From: Lepidodermella squamata
Taxonomy: Eukaryota > Gastrotricha
Reading direction: 5' to 3'
NCBI GenBank assembly: GCA_047495785.1
Contig: JBLDXI010000042.1
Location: 1,178,001 to 1,242,000 of the forward strand
Length of the DNA stretch: 64,000 nt
The notes under the pieces were generated by a model that had not been told where the DNA came from, made no database searches, and worked only from the letters and a program-made list of their open reading frames with translations. Both the position numbers and the translations under genes were made by a program. Every line of letters starts with the position of its first letter. Position 1 is the stretch's first letter. This document shows, one piece after another, positions 11,412 to 22,770 of this stretch.

Positions 11412-13063
11412 ATGCATTACATTTGCCGTATTTACATCGCATTTTTAATTAGCTTCCTGCCAATCTTATTGGTCACTTATCTCACTTTAAGCAGTGCCCC
11501 ACCAAAGACTGCAAATAAAAGACCAGCGGTATCCGATTTGTTCGGCAGGATTTTGAAGTCACCATTCAGCTCAGTCTATAGCCAATTTTACGACTTTTCA
11601 ATTCGGAATTTCGGCGATGTTTGCTATCTCAGATCCGCTATGTCTCGTCTCGCTATGAAGCAAAGGTTCACATCCGAAAGGCAAAGGTTCAACATTGCTC
11701 TTGCTGGCGAATCAACGTCTGTTTCTCATGGTGTTTTAAAGGTAACACTCTTTATCAAATTGTCAAAGCGTAACGACTATTTCTTTGCTTCCTAGGCAGA
11801 AAATGCGCAATATCTGTTCTGTCAATGGCTGAACAATACGCTATGGCCACTTGGATCTGAAGCTTATTGTGAAAATTGGGCAGTTTGAGCTACCCCGAGG
11901 TTCGATTTTTCCCTAGTAAATTCAGTGTAGAATACCTATTTCTTATGTAAAACAGCCTATTTTTCGCCTATTGTCATCAAGAATTCTTCAATGTTTCGAA
12001 TTTCGATGTTGTAATCATTCAGGAGACTCTTAACTGGGACCAGTTCTACCACAATCCGACTTTGAGGCATGTCGATTTGTTGATTGCTTCACTGCGCCAC
12101 CACAACCCTCAAGTTCAAATCGTTTTGCTGGATTTTCCGGACACGAGAAAGGTTTACAGACCAAACGACCATTATCCTGGCGATAATTTTGAATCGAATT
12201 TAATGGCTGCTAGAGAACTGAATATCCCATTAATCGGCATGTTTGGGATTCTATCCAACGAAGACAAATGTTGGGAATTTCCCGAAGCTCCGATCTTTCA
12301 GAGAGATAAACTTAAAGGTACTTCAATTTCATCAAAACATTGAGACCTAAACTTTTCCTTAGAGTTGTACGTCTCGAATATGGATAAATTCCACCCTAGC
12401 AAGCAGACTCATGTAATGTTCGCAGAATTTTTGGTCAATTTCTTCAAACAATCGCTTCTTCGAACTGATCGCAGCTCCGAAATCGCGACGGCATTGCCAA
12501 AGCCGGTTGGAACCGATTGCTTCCTTTATTTCGAGAACCGCGAGGGTCGCAACAACTTAAGACTGTAGCCGAGGCAAAAACTGCAAGCGGTGACTGAGTA
12601 CGATGTTGAATGGTTGATTGCGCATGGAATACCACGAAGAGCTTCGACGAATTGGCTGCTGGCTAATTTCACGCATCGCATCGAAAGCTGCTGCTATGAA
12701 GGCTGTTGCTACCTGCCACGCTTTGCCGTTTCAAGTCGCCCGTCGCTGCATAATCACGAGTTCAATTTGACAGTTCATGCGAATCTTACGCTGAGCAACG
12801 CAGCAGTTTTTGAGACGGTCTACGACATTCAAGTTAACGGTACGCTTAATTTTGTTTCGCCTTCGCTTGATGTCGCTCATCGGAAAATTCCATGTTCGAA
12901 CATTAACGGAGCTTCGATCCAGCGAGCTGATATCACGTTGACTAATCAAGGTGAATCGCACATTTTGATCTTGATCTGTTGTGCGCACAAACCGTCCGCT
13001 TCCGCTGGCGTAATCAATTGCCCAGGCTTGGCGACGGTGAACCGTGTCTTTCAAGTGTTGTAG
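11412..13063 (+). pseudogene. SGNH-hydrolase-like pseudogene (paralogue 3), two in-frame stops
   Basis: The four-exon layout of the family is conserved: about 11412-11741, 11796-11899, 11956-12317 and 12363 onward. Blocks PFSSVYSQFYDFSIRNFGDV, ALAGESTSVSHG, VVIIQETLNWDQ, LLDFPDTRK and MDKFHPSKQTH are readable. Exon 2 carries TGA at 11886-11888 where the intact paralogue has a Gly codon (ENWA-x-G-ATP), and exon 4 carries TAG at 12566-12568. The frame otherwise stays open past both, and the last residues after ITLTNQGESH diverge from the family ending. The Ser, Asp and His positions remain. This pattern fits a recent pseudogene; stop-codon readthrough or sequence error at two sites is less likely. 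The start ATG at 11412 is preferred over an upstream TTG. Confidence 0.75.
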
Positions 13064-13318
13064 CACTGCCATGCGTCGTCGAACGTGATGCTGGCTGGCA
13101 AACGTTTCTCAATAAAAACTTTGCAGTCGTCTGCGCATGCTCGGCACAACGCTGCCGTCGTCGCGATTCACACATCGAATGCTAGTGTCATTCATACAGG
13201 CTCGGTTGTTGTAGGTTGTAGCGGTCTTCGCTGAGTAGTAGGAGTAGTTGTATGCGTAGGATTAGTCATAGTAGGAGTAGTAGTAGGAGTAGTAGTCGTG
13301 GAAGTAGTCGTGGCAGGG

Positions 13319-13350
<32 letters not shown>

Positions 13351-13570
13351 TTGATGACGACGTAGTGGCTGTTTTTGAAGTAGTGGTTGCTGGTTGTTTC
13401 TCGATAGTTATAGAACCACCAGGGAAACTGCGAAAGAGCTACTTCGATCGCGTAGTAAAATTACTCAGCAGTTGCTCACATTCGAATTATCGTTCGACTG
13501 AGGCTCGCCGCGGCCAACACGACGCCAATTCTTGTACTCGGGTTTCCACCTCGCAGCAGGGATTCCCGCA
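13051..13570 (-). pseudogene. Decayed Thr-rich, mucin-like secreted gene with a Cys-rich tail (antisense)
   Basis: Read on the minus strand, a region behind a splice-acceptor-like TTTTTGCAG gives CGNPCCEVETRVQELASC, then two in-frame stops, then GGSITIEKQPATTTSKTATT. After a frame change inside the ACT microsatellite comes a long Thr/Pro tract (TTTPTTTPTMTNPTH, ending TTTEPV). Two more stops precede CRACADDCKVFIEKRLPAS and a final DAWQCYNT stop at 13051. The alternation of good coding stretches with stops and a shift at the repeat suggests a decayed gene for a mucin-like extracellular protein. An intact gene with extra small introns cannot be excluded, but no donor/acceptor pair that restores the frame was found. 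It overlaps the end of the SGNH pseudogene. Confidence 0.4.
13235..13351. repeat. (GTA)n-type microsatellite
   Basis: Interrupted runs of GTA/GTC triplets, with a pure stretch of about nine GTA near 13320-13350. In the minus orientation it is the ACT (Thr) run of the decayed mucin-like gene. It is a likely site of slippage. Confidence 0.85.
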
Positions 13571-14249
13571 CTGCAAAAAGCAACTCTATGATGGCAAACA
13601 TTAGATGAAAATAGCAGGAAAAAACAGGGTGCGAATTACAGGGGTGCTGGGGTGTCGCGACACCCCTGCTCCAGGACTACACTCAGAGGAAGGCTGAAAA
13701 AACCACGGGGGGACCCTTTGGTTTCTTCGGCTGGGTCCTAGAAAACAAGTAAATAACATCTCAGCTCCCGGATCCTACTTCGCACACTGGGAAAAAAGTT
13801 AATAAAACACCTATAAAGACGAAGCTTATTGATGAAAGACGTTTCATTTTTCCAAAATGTATTATTTTTTAAATAAAATGCCAGCAAAACTAGTATTCGC
13901 GTGTTCCCAATTATTTAATTAATGGCGTTTTTTTAAATATCTTAAATTAGGCTCAAATTTCTCGAGAGAATCATTGTAACTAAGGAATTAGGAACTGATG
14001 GTTATTTTAAGCCGTCGAAACAAGCTTAAACGCGAAAGTGTACATTTGCAAATACGCATTAATGAACGCATTAATGATCAGGGTGACTTCATCTTTGAAA
14101 AATGTTTTGTCCTGTTCGATTGTTTGTCCTTTCCAGTTCAAATGATTGTCTTCGCTTCATTTGTCCATGGCGATGCGTGTCATTCTTCATTTCGAAAAAT
14201 ACGAGTCGGCATTCGATCTCATTAAATTCAGCCATTTGCATTCATTAAA
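13571..14249. other. Intergenic interval with an 18-bp perfect palindrome
   Basis: The palindrome GGGGTGTCGCGACACCCC lies at 13649-13666. The rest is unremarkable. An open frame at about 13998-14225 has no paralogue, signal peptide or plausible exon ends and is not called. Confidence 0.4.
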
Positions 14250-16475
14250 ATGACTTCGTTTCCAATTCGATTAATCATTGCCGTGTTTGCAGGTCTCATC
14301 ATAGCAGCCTATTTTTCTTCAAATCTAAATATTATAATCTTCGATGCAAACCGTCTCAACGATTCACCCAATGCATCGCAAATTTACGGCCACATTTTGA
14401 AATCGCCATTCAGCTCTGTCTACGGCCAGTTTTATGACTTGTCAATTCGAAATTCCGGCGATGTTTCTAAACTCAAGTCCGCTTTCTCCCGGATTGTTTC
14501 GTCACTAAATACAACTGCGAAGCGGAAAACGTTGAACATCGCTTTGGTTGGCGAATCTATATCGGTACCTCACGGCGTCCTCAAGGTTTACCTTTTTTCA
14601 AATTTAAAATCCTATTTGTGACGGATATTATTCCTTGCGTAGAATCAAACTGCTTATCACCTGTTTTGCCAATGGTTGAACGTTTCCTTGAGTATGGCGT
14701 ATGGCGCGGAAGTTCATTGTCAAAACTGGGCGGCTGCAGCAACTCCAAAGTTAGCTTCTTATTTCTAGACCTAAATTTGTAACTGAATAATTCTTTTGAT
14801 TGTTTAGTTTGTTTTACGCCTACTGCCATCAGGAATTGTTCGATGTGTCAAATTTTGACTTGGTCATCGTTCAAGAATCACTCAATTGGGACCAGTTGCG
14901 CAACAACCCGAAGGCTAGACACGTTGATTTGCTGATAAAATCCTTACGCCATCGCAATCCGCTTGTTCAAATACTGCTGCTAGATTTTCCGGACACTAGG
15001 AAATTGTTTTTCCCAAAGAAATACTACCCGGCCGTTAATTATGACTCGAATTTGGAAGCTGCGGTAGAGCTGGATGTTCCATTGATTGGGATGGCCGGAA
15101 TTTTGACAAATAAGGACGAATGGTGGCGATTTTTGGAGGCAAAGAGCAAACAAGAAATTTCAGGTACAGCGCTGCTTAACAAAAACCAAAATGTGAACCC
15201 ACCTTTAGCGGTAGGCTGCGATCTTGGAATTGCCGGGGTTGGAAAACATTTTTTGCTGTATTCGCCAAAATGACTTGTGATTTCAACCAAAAAACGAGGG
15301 ATGCGAGCAAATTTTGAAGATTCCCACTAAACATTGGGAGCTCTAAAACGCTCTGAAAAATTGACCAAACATTGGGCTAAATTTTATTTTCTTGTCCGGT
15401 CTGACCAAGCGGGGGAATGATCCCAAAATGCTTTATCGGTTTCACTTTGAAAAGGAATTTCAGACTTTGAACAGAGATCAAGCCAGTCCGAGAAGCAGGA
15501 TCCTCAAACTAGCGGGTATTTACGGGGCAAAGAAACCTTATGACCAAAGGGGTCCCCAGTGTGGATTTTTGGGGATTTTCCACTTCGGCCATGGGTTAAG
15601 ATACCCCCACATTCCCCCCTACCACCGTAATTCGTGCTCTGGATTAAGCCAGTGCGCGAAGCAGAATCCTCACACTAGTGGGCATTTTCGGGCCCCAATT
15701 TTATGACGAAAAGGATCTCTCTGTGGGTTTTTGGCGGATTTTCCACTTTGGCCTGCCGAACTGGGGGTACGATACCCCTCATTCCCGTACTTAGCGCCCT
15801 GGATTAAGCTTTTTTCTTTATTTTGCAGAATTTTATGTCTCCAGTATCGATAAGTTTCACCCCGGCGTTCGAACTCACTCGATGATAGCAGAGTTCTTGG
15901 TGAGCTTTCTCAAAAAATCACTTGTCCAAAGAAGAAAATCTGGCAATACGAAGTCGCGATTGTCTGCCGTCCGAGCCGACTGTTTTCTCAACTATAAATT
16001 TAACGAGGGCAAGCTAAGTCGGAAGTTGGAACCTAGGCGGCAGGAATTATCAACAGGCACTGGCGTCAATGAATGGTTAATTGCGCACAGAATTCCTCAC
16101 AAATATCCGACATATTGGCTGTTGGCGAATTTCACCGAGCGGATAATCAATTGTTGCCCTACCGGCGACGAATGCTGCTACCTACCCCGTTTCGCTGTTT
16201 CGCAACGCGTTCCGGCTGATCTGATGAATCGCGATATCAACTTAACGATTTCGGGCAACCTAACGCTGGAGAACGGGGCGAGCTTCAATTTGTTTCACTC
16301 GATTCCTGTTAACGGCATGAATCATTATGTCTCCGCTCCGCCTGAAGAAACACGCCTGAAAGTGCCCTGCTCTTCGGCAGAAGGTTATTCGATAACTCGG
16401 GCTGAAATTACTATAACGAATGAAGCTAATAATTTCATTGATTTGTATAGTATTATTGCTCTGTATGAATGCTAG
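14250..16475 (+). CDS. SGNH-hydrolase-like, signal-anchored protein (paralogue 4), four exons
   Basis: Exons are 14250-14585, 14643-14749, 14808-15163 and 15829-16475; the product is about 481 residues. Intron phases match paralogues 2 and 3, but intron 3 is 665 nt instead of about 45 and contains a repeat. It has a hydrophobic N-terminal anchor (residues about 7-25), PFSSVYGQFYDLSIRNSGDV, ALVGESISVPHG (putative nucleophilic Ser), QNWAAAATP, LVIVQESLNWDQ, LLDFPDTRK, SIDKFHPGVRTH (putative Asp/His) and a C-terminal CCPTGDECCYLPRFAVSQ motif. The role is as for the other SGNH copies: a lumenal esterase or acyl-transfer enzyme of unknown substrate. There is no AATAAA close behind the stop; AATAATG variants occur. 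The next P4H start is only about 215 bp downstream. Confidence 0.8.
15478..15815. repeat. Tandem ~170-bp duplication inside an SGNH intron
   Basis: Two diverged copies lie within intron 3 of the gene at 14250-16475. Both contain 'agccagt...gaagcag(g/a)atcctca', a 'ggattttccacttcggcc' block and end in 'ctggattaagc' (about 15639 and 15800). This insertion explains why the intron is about 15 times longer than in the paralogues. Confidence 0.7.
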
Positions 16476-16689
16476 TAAACAATATGATGAGTTATCCCAA
16501 TAATGAATTCGAATAATGAATCCTTATATTGTTCACGTGAGCATTTGTGAATGGGCTGTATTCCTTCTAACAACACAATGAAAGCCGCCACGCACGCACC
16601 GGTTAGTACATTTAGGATTACCCAATTGTTAAACACACTACAATTCATAACAATTTGAATCTACAACTAGAGCGCTCGTTTGAGATATA

Positions 16690-18381
16690 ATGGGAAATGC
16701 TGCCAACTTTGTTAAGCTTGTTCTCGCAACTTTGCTATCGTTCCTAGCCCTCTATGTCTCAACAGATCATTACTGTTCGAAATCTCTCTACGCTCAACTG
16801 CATCGATATGAAGCAACGTCGATGTTATTGAAAAGTTGGAAGTTACACGTTTTGGATAAGGGAGAATTATTCGAACCTGGCGACGAGGGTGCTTTATTCT
16901 ACTTCACGCTTTCCGAACTCGAAAGATCAGCTATCACGCGGAGGGAAGCTTACGAGTACCTCAGACACGCTTGGCTAGTAGCAGACAAGGCTCGCGAAGA
17001 AAGACTGACCCCGTCGATAGATCTCGCCCTTTTGCTCGATTTCTACCAATCAATAGCTGCTACAATAGGAAGGAATAAAGCAGCTTCGATAATAAGCGAA
17101 CACGCGTTGACTTTGCCAGAAATATCGGACAATCAAGATAGCCGTGATATTTTCCTGAAATCGGCCCTAATCAACAACTTCAAACTTCTTCACGAGCGGG
17201 ACAAATTGAACGAATGGAAATTACCGGAATTTAGACTGGGCGATGAGCTTGCGATTCAGCAAATAGGTCTTGATTTCTTGAAAGCTGGTTATGACCTTCA
17301 AGCCTTTCAGTTATTAATCGAGGCTCTCAGATTCCACGACCTAGCTTCAAGGAAAGGAATTGCGCCACGCGTTATTGAAATAGAAATACTGAACCCTTTA
17401 TACAAAGCTCTCACATCTCTTGGAAAAGTACAGGAAGCTCTTGAAATCTGTGAAAGGGCTATGAAAAGCCCTGAAATCGATAGGAAGACCTACCGATTGT
17501 ACGAGGATCGGTCGAAAAGATTGAAAAAGCTCATGAACCTTTCTGTTATGGACTACCTTCAGGTAAGGTGTAAGGTCGATTTTCTCTCTCTATTTCTATG
17601 TTTCAATCACTACTTTCAGAAAGAAGGTGAACATTTTGACCGGTCAAATTTGTGGGAGCAAGAAATCATAGCTAGGAAACTGGCTACAGCGCCCCAATAT
17701 GAGATGTGCGGCAACCAGGAAATTACAAAGCGAACGAGCCAGGATCCGAATCTTGTCTGCCGCTACGAGAATCGAGGAAGAAATCCGTTATTGACCTTTG
17801 CACCGGTTATGGAAGAGATTTTACAACACAGCCCTCCTGTGATACTCCTCCACGACCTAGTTCGGAGGAAAGACCGGGATGCATTGATCAAACAAGCTAA
17901 AAAGGAAGGTTTTGAAAATTCTGGGCAAAACTATTCGATTCGAAGGTCGAGTATTGCTTCGGTTGCATCGAAGCACGTCATAAAGCTTAATCGCTACGTC
18001 GAAGCTGCAGTTGGGATGTCAGTTGAAGGTAGCGAGGAGTTTCAAATCGAAAAATTCGGACTTGGTGGTCATCACTCGTGGCATAACGATTTTTTGGGAG
18101 ATGGAGCTAACCCAGAGGCTGGAGATCGATTTGCTACTTTGCTGATATATCTGAATAAAGCTCGCGAGGGCGGTGTAACGATTTTCAAAGATTTCAAACT
18201 CCGTATCGAGCCCGAAGATGGAGCTGGTCTACTTTGGTTCAACTTGCAAGACAATGAAAGCGGGGATGTGAGGACAAACCATGCAAGCTGCCCTGTTGTT
18301 AAGGGAGAACAATGGGTTGCGAATAAATGGATCCACATTCGGAGTCAATTTCATCTCAAGCCCTGCACCAAAATATCCTAG
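16690..18381 (+). CDS. Prolyl 4-hydroxylase alpha-like protein with Lys-to-Gln change at the 2-oxoglutarate site (copy 2)
   Basis: Exons are 16690-17562 and 17620-18381, giving 544 residues; the 57-nt intron (17563-17619) is in frame and stop-free, so retention would yield 563 residues. It has an N-terminal anchor, two helical modules (GDEGALFYF and GDELAIQQIG), then the dioxygenase domain: VCRYENRGRNP, iron motif HND in HHSWHNDF, distal His in NHASCPVVKG, and WVANKW. Where all other copies read G-x-KW, this one reads GEQW: the lysine known in P4H to bind the 2-oxoglutarate C5 carboxylate is Gln. 'GGVT' also replaces GGGT. The iron triad is intact, so either activity is lost or weakened, or cosubstrate use has changed. 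AATAAA follows the stop. The gene is otherwise free of lesions, suggesting selection for a protein. Confidence 0.85.
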   Translation: MGNAANFVKLVLATLLSFLALYVSTDHYCSKSLYAQLHRYEATSMLLKSWKLHVLDKGELFEPGDEGALFYFTLSELERSAITRREAYEYLRHAWLVADKAREERLTPSIDLALLLDFYQSIAATIGRNKAASIISEHALTLPEISDNQDSRDIFLKSALINNFKLLHERDKLNEWKLPEFRLGDELAIQQIGLDFLKAGYDLQAFQLLIEALRFHDLASRKGIAPRVIEIEILNPLYKALTSLGKVQEALEICERAMKSPEIDRKTYRLYEDRSKRLKKLMNLSVMDYLQVRCKVDFLSLFLCFNHYFQKEGEHFDRSNLWEQEIIARKLATAPQYEMCGNQEITKRTSQDPNLVCRYENRGRNPLLTFAPVMEEILQHSPPVILLHDLVRRKDRDALIKQAKKEGFENSGQNYSIRRSSIASVASKHVIKLNRYVEAAVGMSVEGSEEFQIEKFGLGGHHSWHNDFLGDGANPEAGDRFATLLIYLNKAREGGVTIFKDFKLRIEPEDGAGLLWFNLQDNESGDVRTNHASCPVVKGEQWVANKWIHIRSQFHLKPCTKIS

Positions 18382-18657
18382 ATGAACATTGAATAAAATC
18401 GCAACAAACTGAGCTCGGAGTATATTTTTCTTCTCTTTGTATCAAACATCCTCATTTTCAAAAAACGCCACCCATTTAAATCCGGAAAACATATTTATTT
18501 GCACACACGGAATTAGGTTTTACACCACGCAATACATTTCATATAGAACGAAATTGTACTGAGGTGTTCTTATTAATCCGCTTTTATTCACGCGTCGCAG
18601 CACTTGAGAAATGTTTGTTAAACGTAATTTTGCCGCTACGTCTCAGCTAACCACACA

Positions 18658-20502
18658 ATGGCCAAAAAGCTATTCAAAATTTGCCTCCTTCTCACCGCCA
18701 GCTATGTCGCCCTGGAGTCTACAACAAATTACGGGTATTTCTTGCGGAAATATGTCTACGGCCAGCTGCATCGCTTCCGGGTTACGAGCGAAGTTTTGAA
18801 AGCTTTAAAGCTTCATATTTTACAACGGAGCCCGAATTACGAACTAGGCGATGAGGGGGCTATATTCTTCGAGGCCTATCGCCGAATCAATAGCGCTACA
18901 GCTACCGAAACCTTCAAACAATCAAGGAAACTTCTTAATTCAGCTATTGAGATTTACGAGAAAACGAAATCTGCCGCGATAGTTCCGACAGTCAATTTAT
19001 GGACTATTTACGATTTCCTGCAATTTTCGGCTTTAAAATCTGGCGATCAACTAGAGGCGCTTCGAATATGTAAAAAGGCCCTTAATTCCCTGGAGATCTC
19101 TCGTAATTATTTCCTGAGAGGCTTTTTCATAACAAGAGCCCTCAATGCGGAAAACGAAGATTTTCTAAAGCGGAATTCAAATGTGGACGCGAGTACAGAT
19201 CGGAAAATGCCGGCTTTGGACCTAATCCCAGGGGATGAAGTTGCGCTAATGAACTCGGCTGATGATTTCAGGCAGGCGAACCACCTGAGATACGCTTTTA
19301 ACCTGCTCATCGAAGCTTGGCGCATTCATAACGAGACGAAAAAGTTTGGGAATGAAGTCCCGGCTCAGATCGAGCAGCAGATACTGGAGAAACTTCATCA
19401 CTCAGCTAGGTCAATGGGACAATACTCCTTAGCGCTATCCTATGTTCAGATGTTGCTTCAAAGGACCGATTTAACAGAGGAAAGGCGGGAAAATTACGAA
19501 AATTTCGAGCGATTCTACAGAGAACAGGCCGTTTTGGAAGAAATTGGGGTAAAATTTGCTTAGTCTGCGAATTATTCAAAATTTGTCCGAAACTAGGTCA
19601 AAGGCGTTAAATTGGACACAGCACCCGCTGAAGAACAGCTGGAAACCGCGAAAACTCTGGAAAGCATCCGGCAATACGACCCTTGCCGCGATGAACATGC
19701 CTCGAAACGACTGGCCGAGATTACGAAATCTCCAAAATTGTTCTGCCGGTATCACAACAGAGGCAGACACCCTCTTTTGGTATTATCGCCGGTGAAAGAG
19801 GAGATTTTGAGCCTTCATCCTATTGTTGTAGTATTTCATGATTTGATAAAGAATTCTAGTATCGAGAAGTTGAAAGCTCATGCCGGGTATCGACTGAGCC
19901 AAGCAGCGACTATCGACCACTCAACACGTGGTCATCAAGTGAAGTACAACGAAAGACGGTCAAGGATAGCCTGGGCCCCATCTCATGAGGTTAAAACCTT
20001 CACGACATACCTTGAGGCTGTAATAGGAATGGATCCTAAAGATGGCGATTCATGTGAGGAGTATCAAGTTAACAAGTACGGAATTGGCGGCCACTATGGC
20101 CCTCATCCTGATTTCACCGAGCCATCTGTGGACCCGACTACCGGTGATCGGATTGCGACGTTACTGCTCTACCTTAACAAACCTGAGGAAGGGGGCGGGA
20201 CTGTTTTTACAACGCTCAACTTTCGCGTTATGCCTGAGATTGGCTCTGGCTTGTTCTGGTACAACATGTACCGCAATGAGACGGCCGATTACCGGACTTA
20301 CCATGCAGGGTGTCCAGTGCTTAGGGGCGAAAAATGGGTCGTCAACAAGTGGTTCCGTTTCAGGGGTCAGTACACCCATAAACCATGCGGGAGGACATCT
20401 GATATGAATTTCAAATTATCGGACTTTATTGTGCCGAAGTATTTGAGGCTACGGCCAGTAGATTATGTGAAGCCTGGCCATGTTAATTATGGATGGAGGT
20501 GA
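18658..20502 (+). CDS. Prolyl 4-hydroxylase alpha-like dioxygenase (copy 3)
   Basis: Exons are 18658-19548 and 19597-20502, with a 48-nt intron; the product is 598 residues. It has an N-terminal signal anchor (about 5-20), two helical modules marked GDEGAIFFEAY and GDEVALMNSADD, a linker KLDTAPAEEQ, then FCRYHNRGRHPLL and the dioxygenase core: HPD in HYGPHPDF, GDRIATLLLYLNKPEEGGGT, distal His in YHAGCPV, Lys in GEKW, and KWFRFRGQ. All iron and 2-oxoglutarate residues expected for P4H are present, so it should be catalytically competent in the ER lumen. AATAAA is about 10 nt after the stop. The next paralogue starts 81 bp downstream, close enough for an operon or a very short promoter; no downstream trans-splicing signal was identified. 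Confidence 0.88.
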
Positions 20503-20582
20503 GAGAAACCAATAAAATCGATAGCTTTGCCACTATTTGTGCGTGTTTACCTCAAACTGAAGGCCAGTAGCGGTTATTATAA

Positions 20583-22542
20583 ATGAGAGCGACCATATTC
20601 GTCTATACTCTCTCTTTGGTTTCGGTTTTCTACGCTTTCGCAAAATTCACTGTCCATGGTAATGAGCTTTGGAGGACAGTTTACGCTCGGCTTCATCAGA
20701 ATCGATATACAGCGAAGGCTCTATCTCTATTTAAAGCTAATATCAGAGATAAGGCTCCATTCTACCAGCCGGGTGATGAAGAGATAATGTTCATCGAAGC
20801 ACATCGGCTAATCAACGAGGAATTTCAAGTTCCTGAAGGCTGTAGGCTGATGAATGAAACTTGGCGAGTCTACAACGTCTCCAAACATCAAAATTCAACG
20901 TCTCTGATAAGCCTTTTCGACATTTTGAATGCTCTACATCAATGCCTGGATAGGATGGGGCTGACAGAGAAAGCACGCAGAGTTTGCAAAGCGGCTCTAA
21001 GCCTCCAGGAGCTAGCTGGTTATCGAGAGAACTTTGTTAAGCTGGTTATATCGTATTCTGCGAATATTTTCCTCCGCGAGAACAACGGCAATTTTACCTT
21101 ATTGGCGAATTTCACTCCACCATTTGACGATATCGGCATTAGGCCGGGTGATGAGCTTGCTATCCATGACGTAGCTTATACTTATCATGTGCATTGCCCA
21201 GAATATTCGCTGAAACTCATGAATTTGTCGTTGGAGCTTCTGAATCAGATGAAATCCCTCGAACTCGAACCGACTATCGACGAATTCGTGATTTACAACA
21301 ACATATTCAACATTCAAGGCAACAGAATGGTTAATCACGCTGCAGCTTACGATCTGATCAGTTCATTGCTCGAAAGAAATGATTTGAATGCTAGCATTAG
21401 AGAAGACTATGAAAAACGGAAAAGTAAGTACCGTGCTGAGGCAGCATTGGAATTCTACCATGTAAGTTTATTGACGAACCCTACTTTGAATAAATTAATT
21501 CTTATTTTAAGGTCCACAAACTCACGATCGAGAATAAGCCTATCGAGGAACAACTGGCGAAAGCTAAGGAGCTTGAAGTTACCGAATACTTTTCCTTATG
21601 CTCTGGCCAGTCTATAATACCCGATCTTCATAAAAACCAGTCCTTGTTTTGCCACTATGACGATCGTGATCGGCATCCTCTTCTGATTCTCGCTCCGATT
21701 AGGGAGGAAATATTGAGCATTGACCCAGTAGTCGTCATCATTCACGATTTGGTTAAGGATGCAACCATCGATAAATTAATTCAGCTAGCGAAGACCCAGC
21801 TACAGGAGGCAGAGGTTGTGAAAACTATATTCTCTCACACTGGAAATAAGGGACGAAACTCGAAGAATGCTTGGATTTCCTCCGACCTATTCCCCGAGCT
21901 AACAAGGTATATCGGTGCCGCCGTTGGGCTTGAAGCAACCTCAAGCGAGGAATATCAGGTTGGTACATACCTTAGACACAATCCGCAAGTCATAAAACTA
22001 TATACAGGCTCACGAATACACCTGAGTTCATACCTTAGACACAATTGAATCCAAAACTCTCATTATTGGGAACATAATTACATAGCTTAGACAAATATTG
22101 CTTCTTTTTTCAGATGAACCGATACGGTATTGGTGGCCACTACGCACCACATTTCGACTTCTTTTCTCCTAATTTTGACTTTGTCAATGGCGACCGAATA
22201 GCAACACTGCTGATTTACTTCAACGACGTGGAGGAAGGTGGAGGGACTATTTTCCCTGAACTTAAGCTTCGCGCAATGCCCGAGAAAGGAAGCGGCTTAT
22301 TCTGGTACAACTTGCATCGCAATGAAATCCCTGATATCCGAACTGTTCACGCTGGTTGCCCGGTAATTCGAGGCGAGAAATGGGTCTCAAATAAATGGTA
22401 TAGATTTCGAGGCCAGTTGCATCACAAGCCATGCGGAACATCGAAAAATGACCCTTTCACAATACAAGATTTCAAATCACCCGAATGGCTGAAATGGGGC
22501 CATTTGCCAGCTAAATGCCTTGATATAGCGTCGAAATGTTGA
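20583..22542 (+). CDS. Prolyl 4-hydroxylase alpha-like dioxygenase (copy 4), three exons
   Basis: Exons are 20583-21461, 21512-21958 and 22114-22542; the product is 584 residues. It has a hydrophobic N-terminus, two helical modules (GDEEIMFIEAH, GDELAIHDVAY), then FCHYDDRDRHPLL and the core: HFD in HYAPHFDF (as in vertebrate P4H alpha), GDRIATLLIYFNDVEEGGGT, distal His in VHAGCPV, Lys in GEKW, KWYRFRGQ. Intron 2 falls after EEYQ, exactly before the iron-binding segment, and at 155 nt is longer than the rest. It contains a direct repeat of 'cataccttagacacaa' (near 21965 and 22029). The acceptor is TTTTTTCAG at 22113. AATAAA overlaps the stop region. Expected function: proline hydroxylation of collagen-like substrates. 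Confidence 0.88.
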
Positions 22543-22770
22543 AAATAAAAAAAGTGAACAACAGTCCAAAACTGGGCACAATTCGCGTGGGTATCGAGTA
22601 TTGTAGTTGTTGATGCTTCATTGACGACGTGTAAAAGCTCTTCTTCTATTGTTGACTTCATTATCAACAAAAGACACTTTGTGTATGTGTGTGTGTAGCG
22701 AATAATTGAAAAGAGCCACGTAGTTCACTTCGTCAAAAAACACCGGCTCTTTTTCGTTTCGCAGGTGACC

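Noticed and set aside
13998-14225. 75-codon plus-strand frame upstream of the SGNH gene at 14250
   Set aside because: No signal peptide, paralogue or splice logic; lies in the presumed promoter of the SGNH gene.
18549-20600. Nematode-style operon with trans-spliced downstream genes for P4H copies 3 and 4 (81-bp gap)
   Set aside because: The gap is compatible, but no U-rich element or SL-type acceptor just before 20583 is clear enough to claim it.
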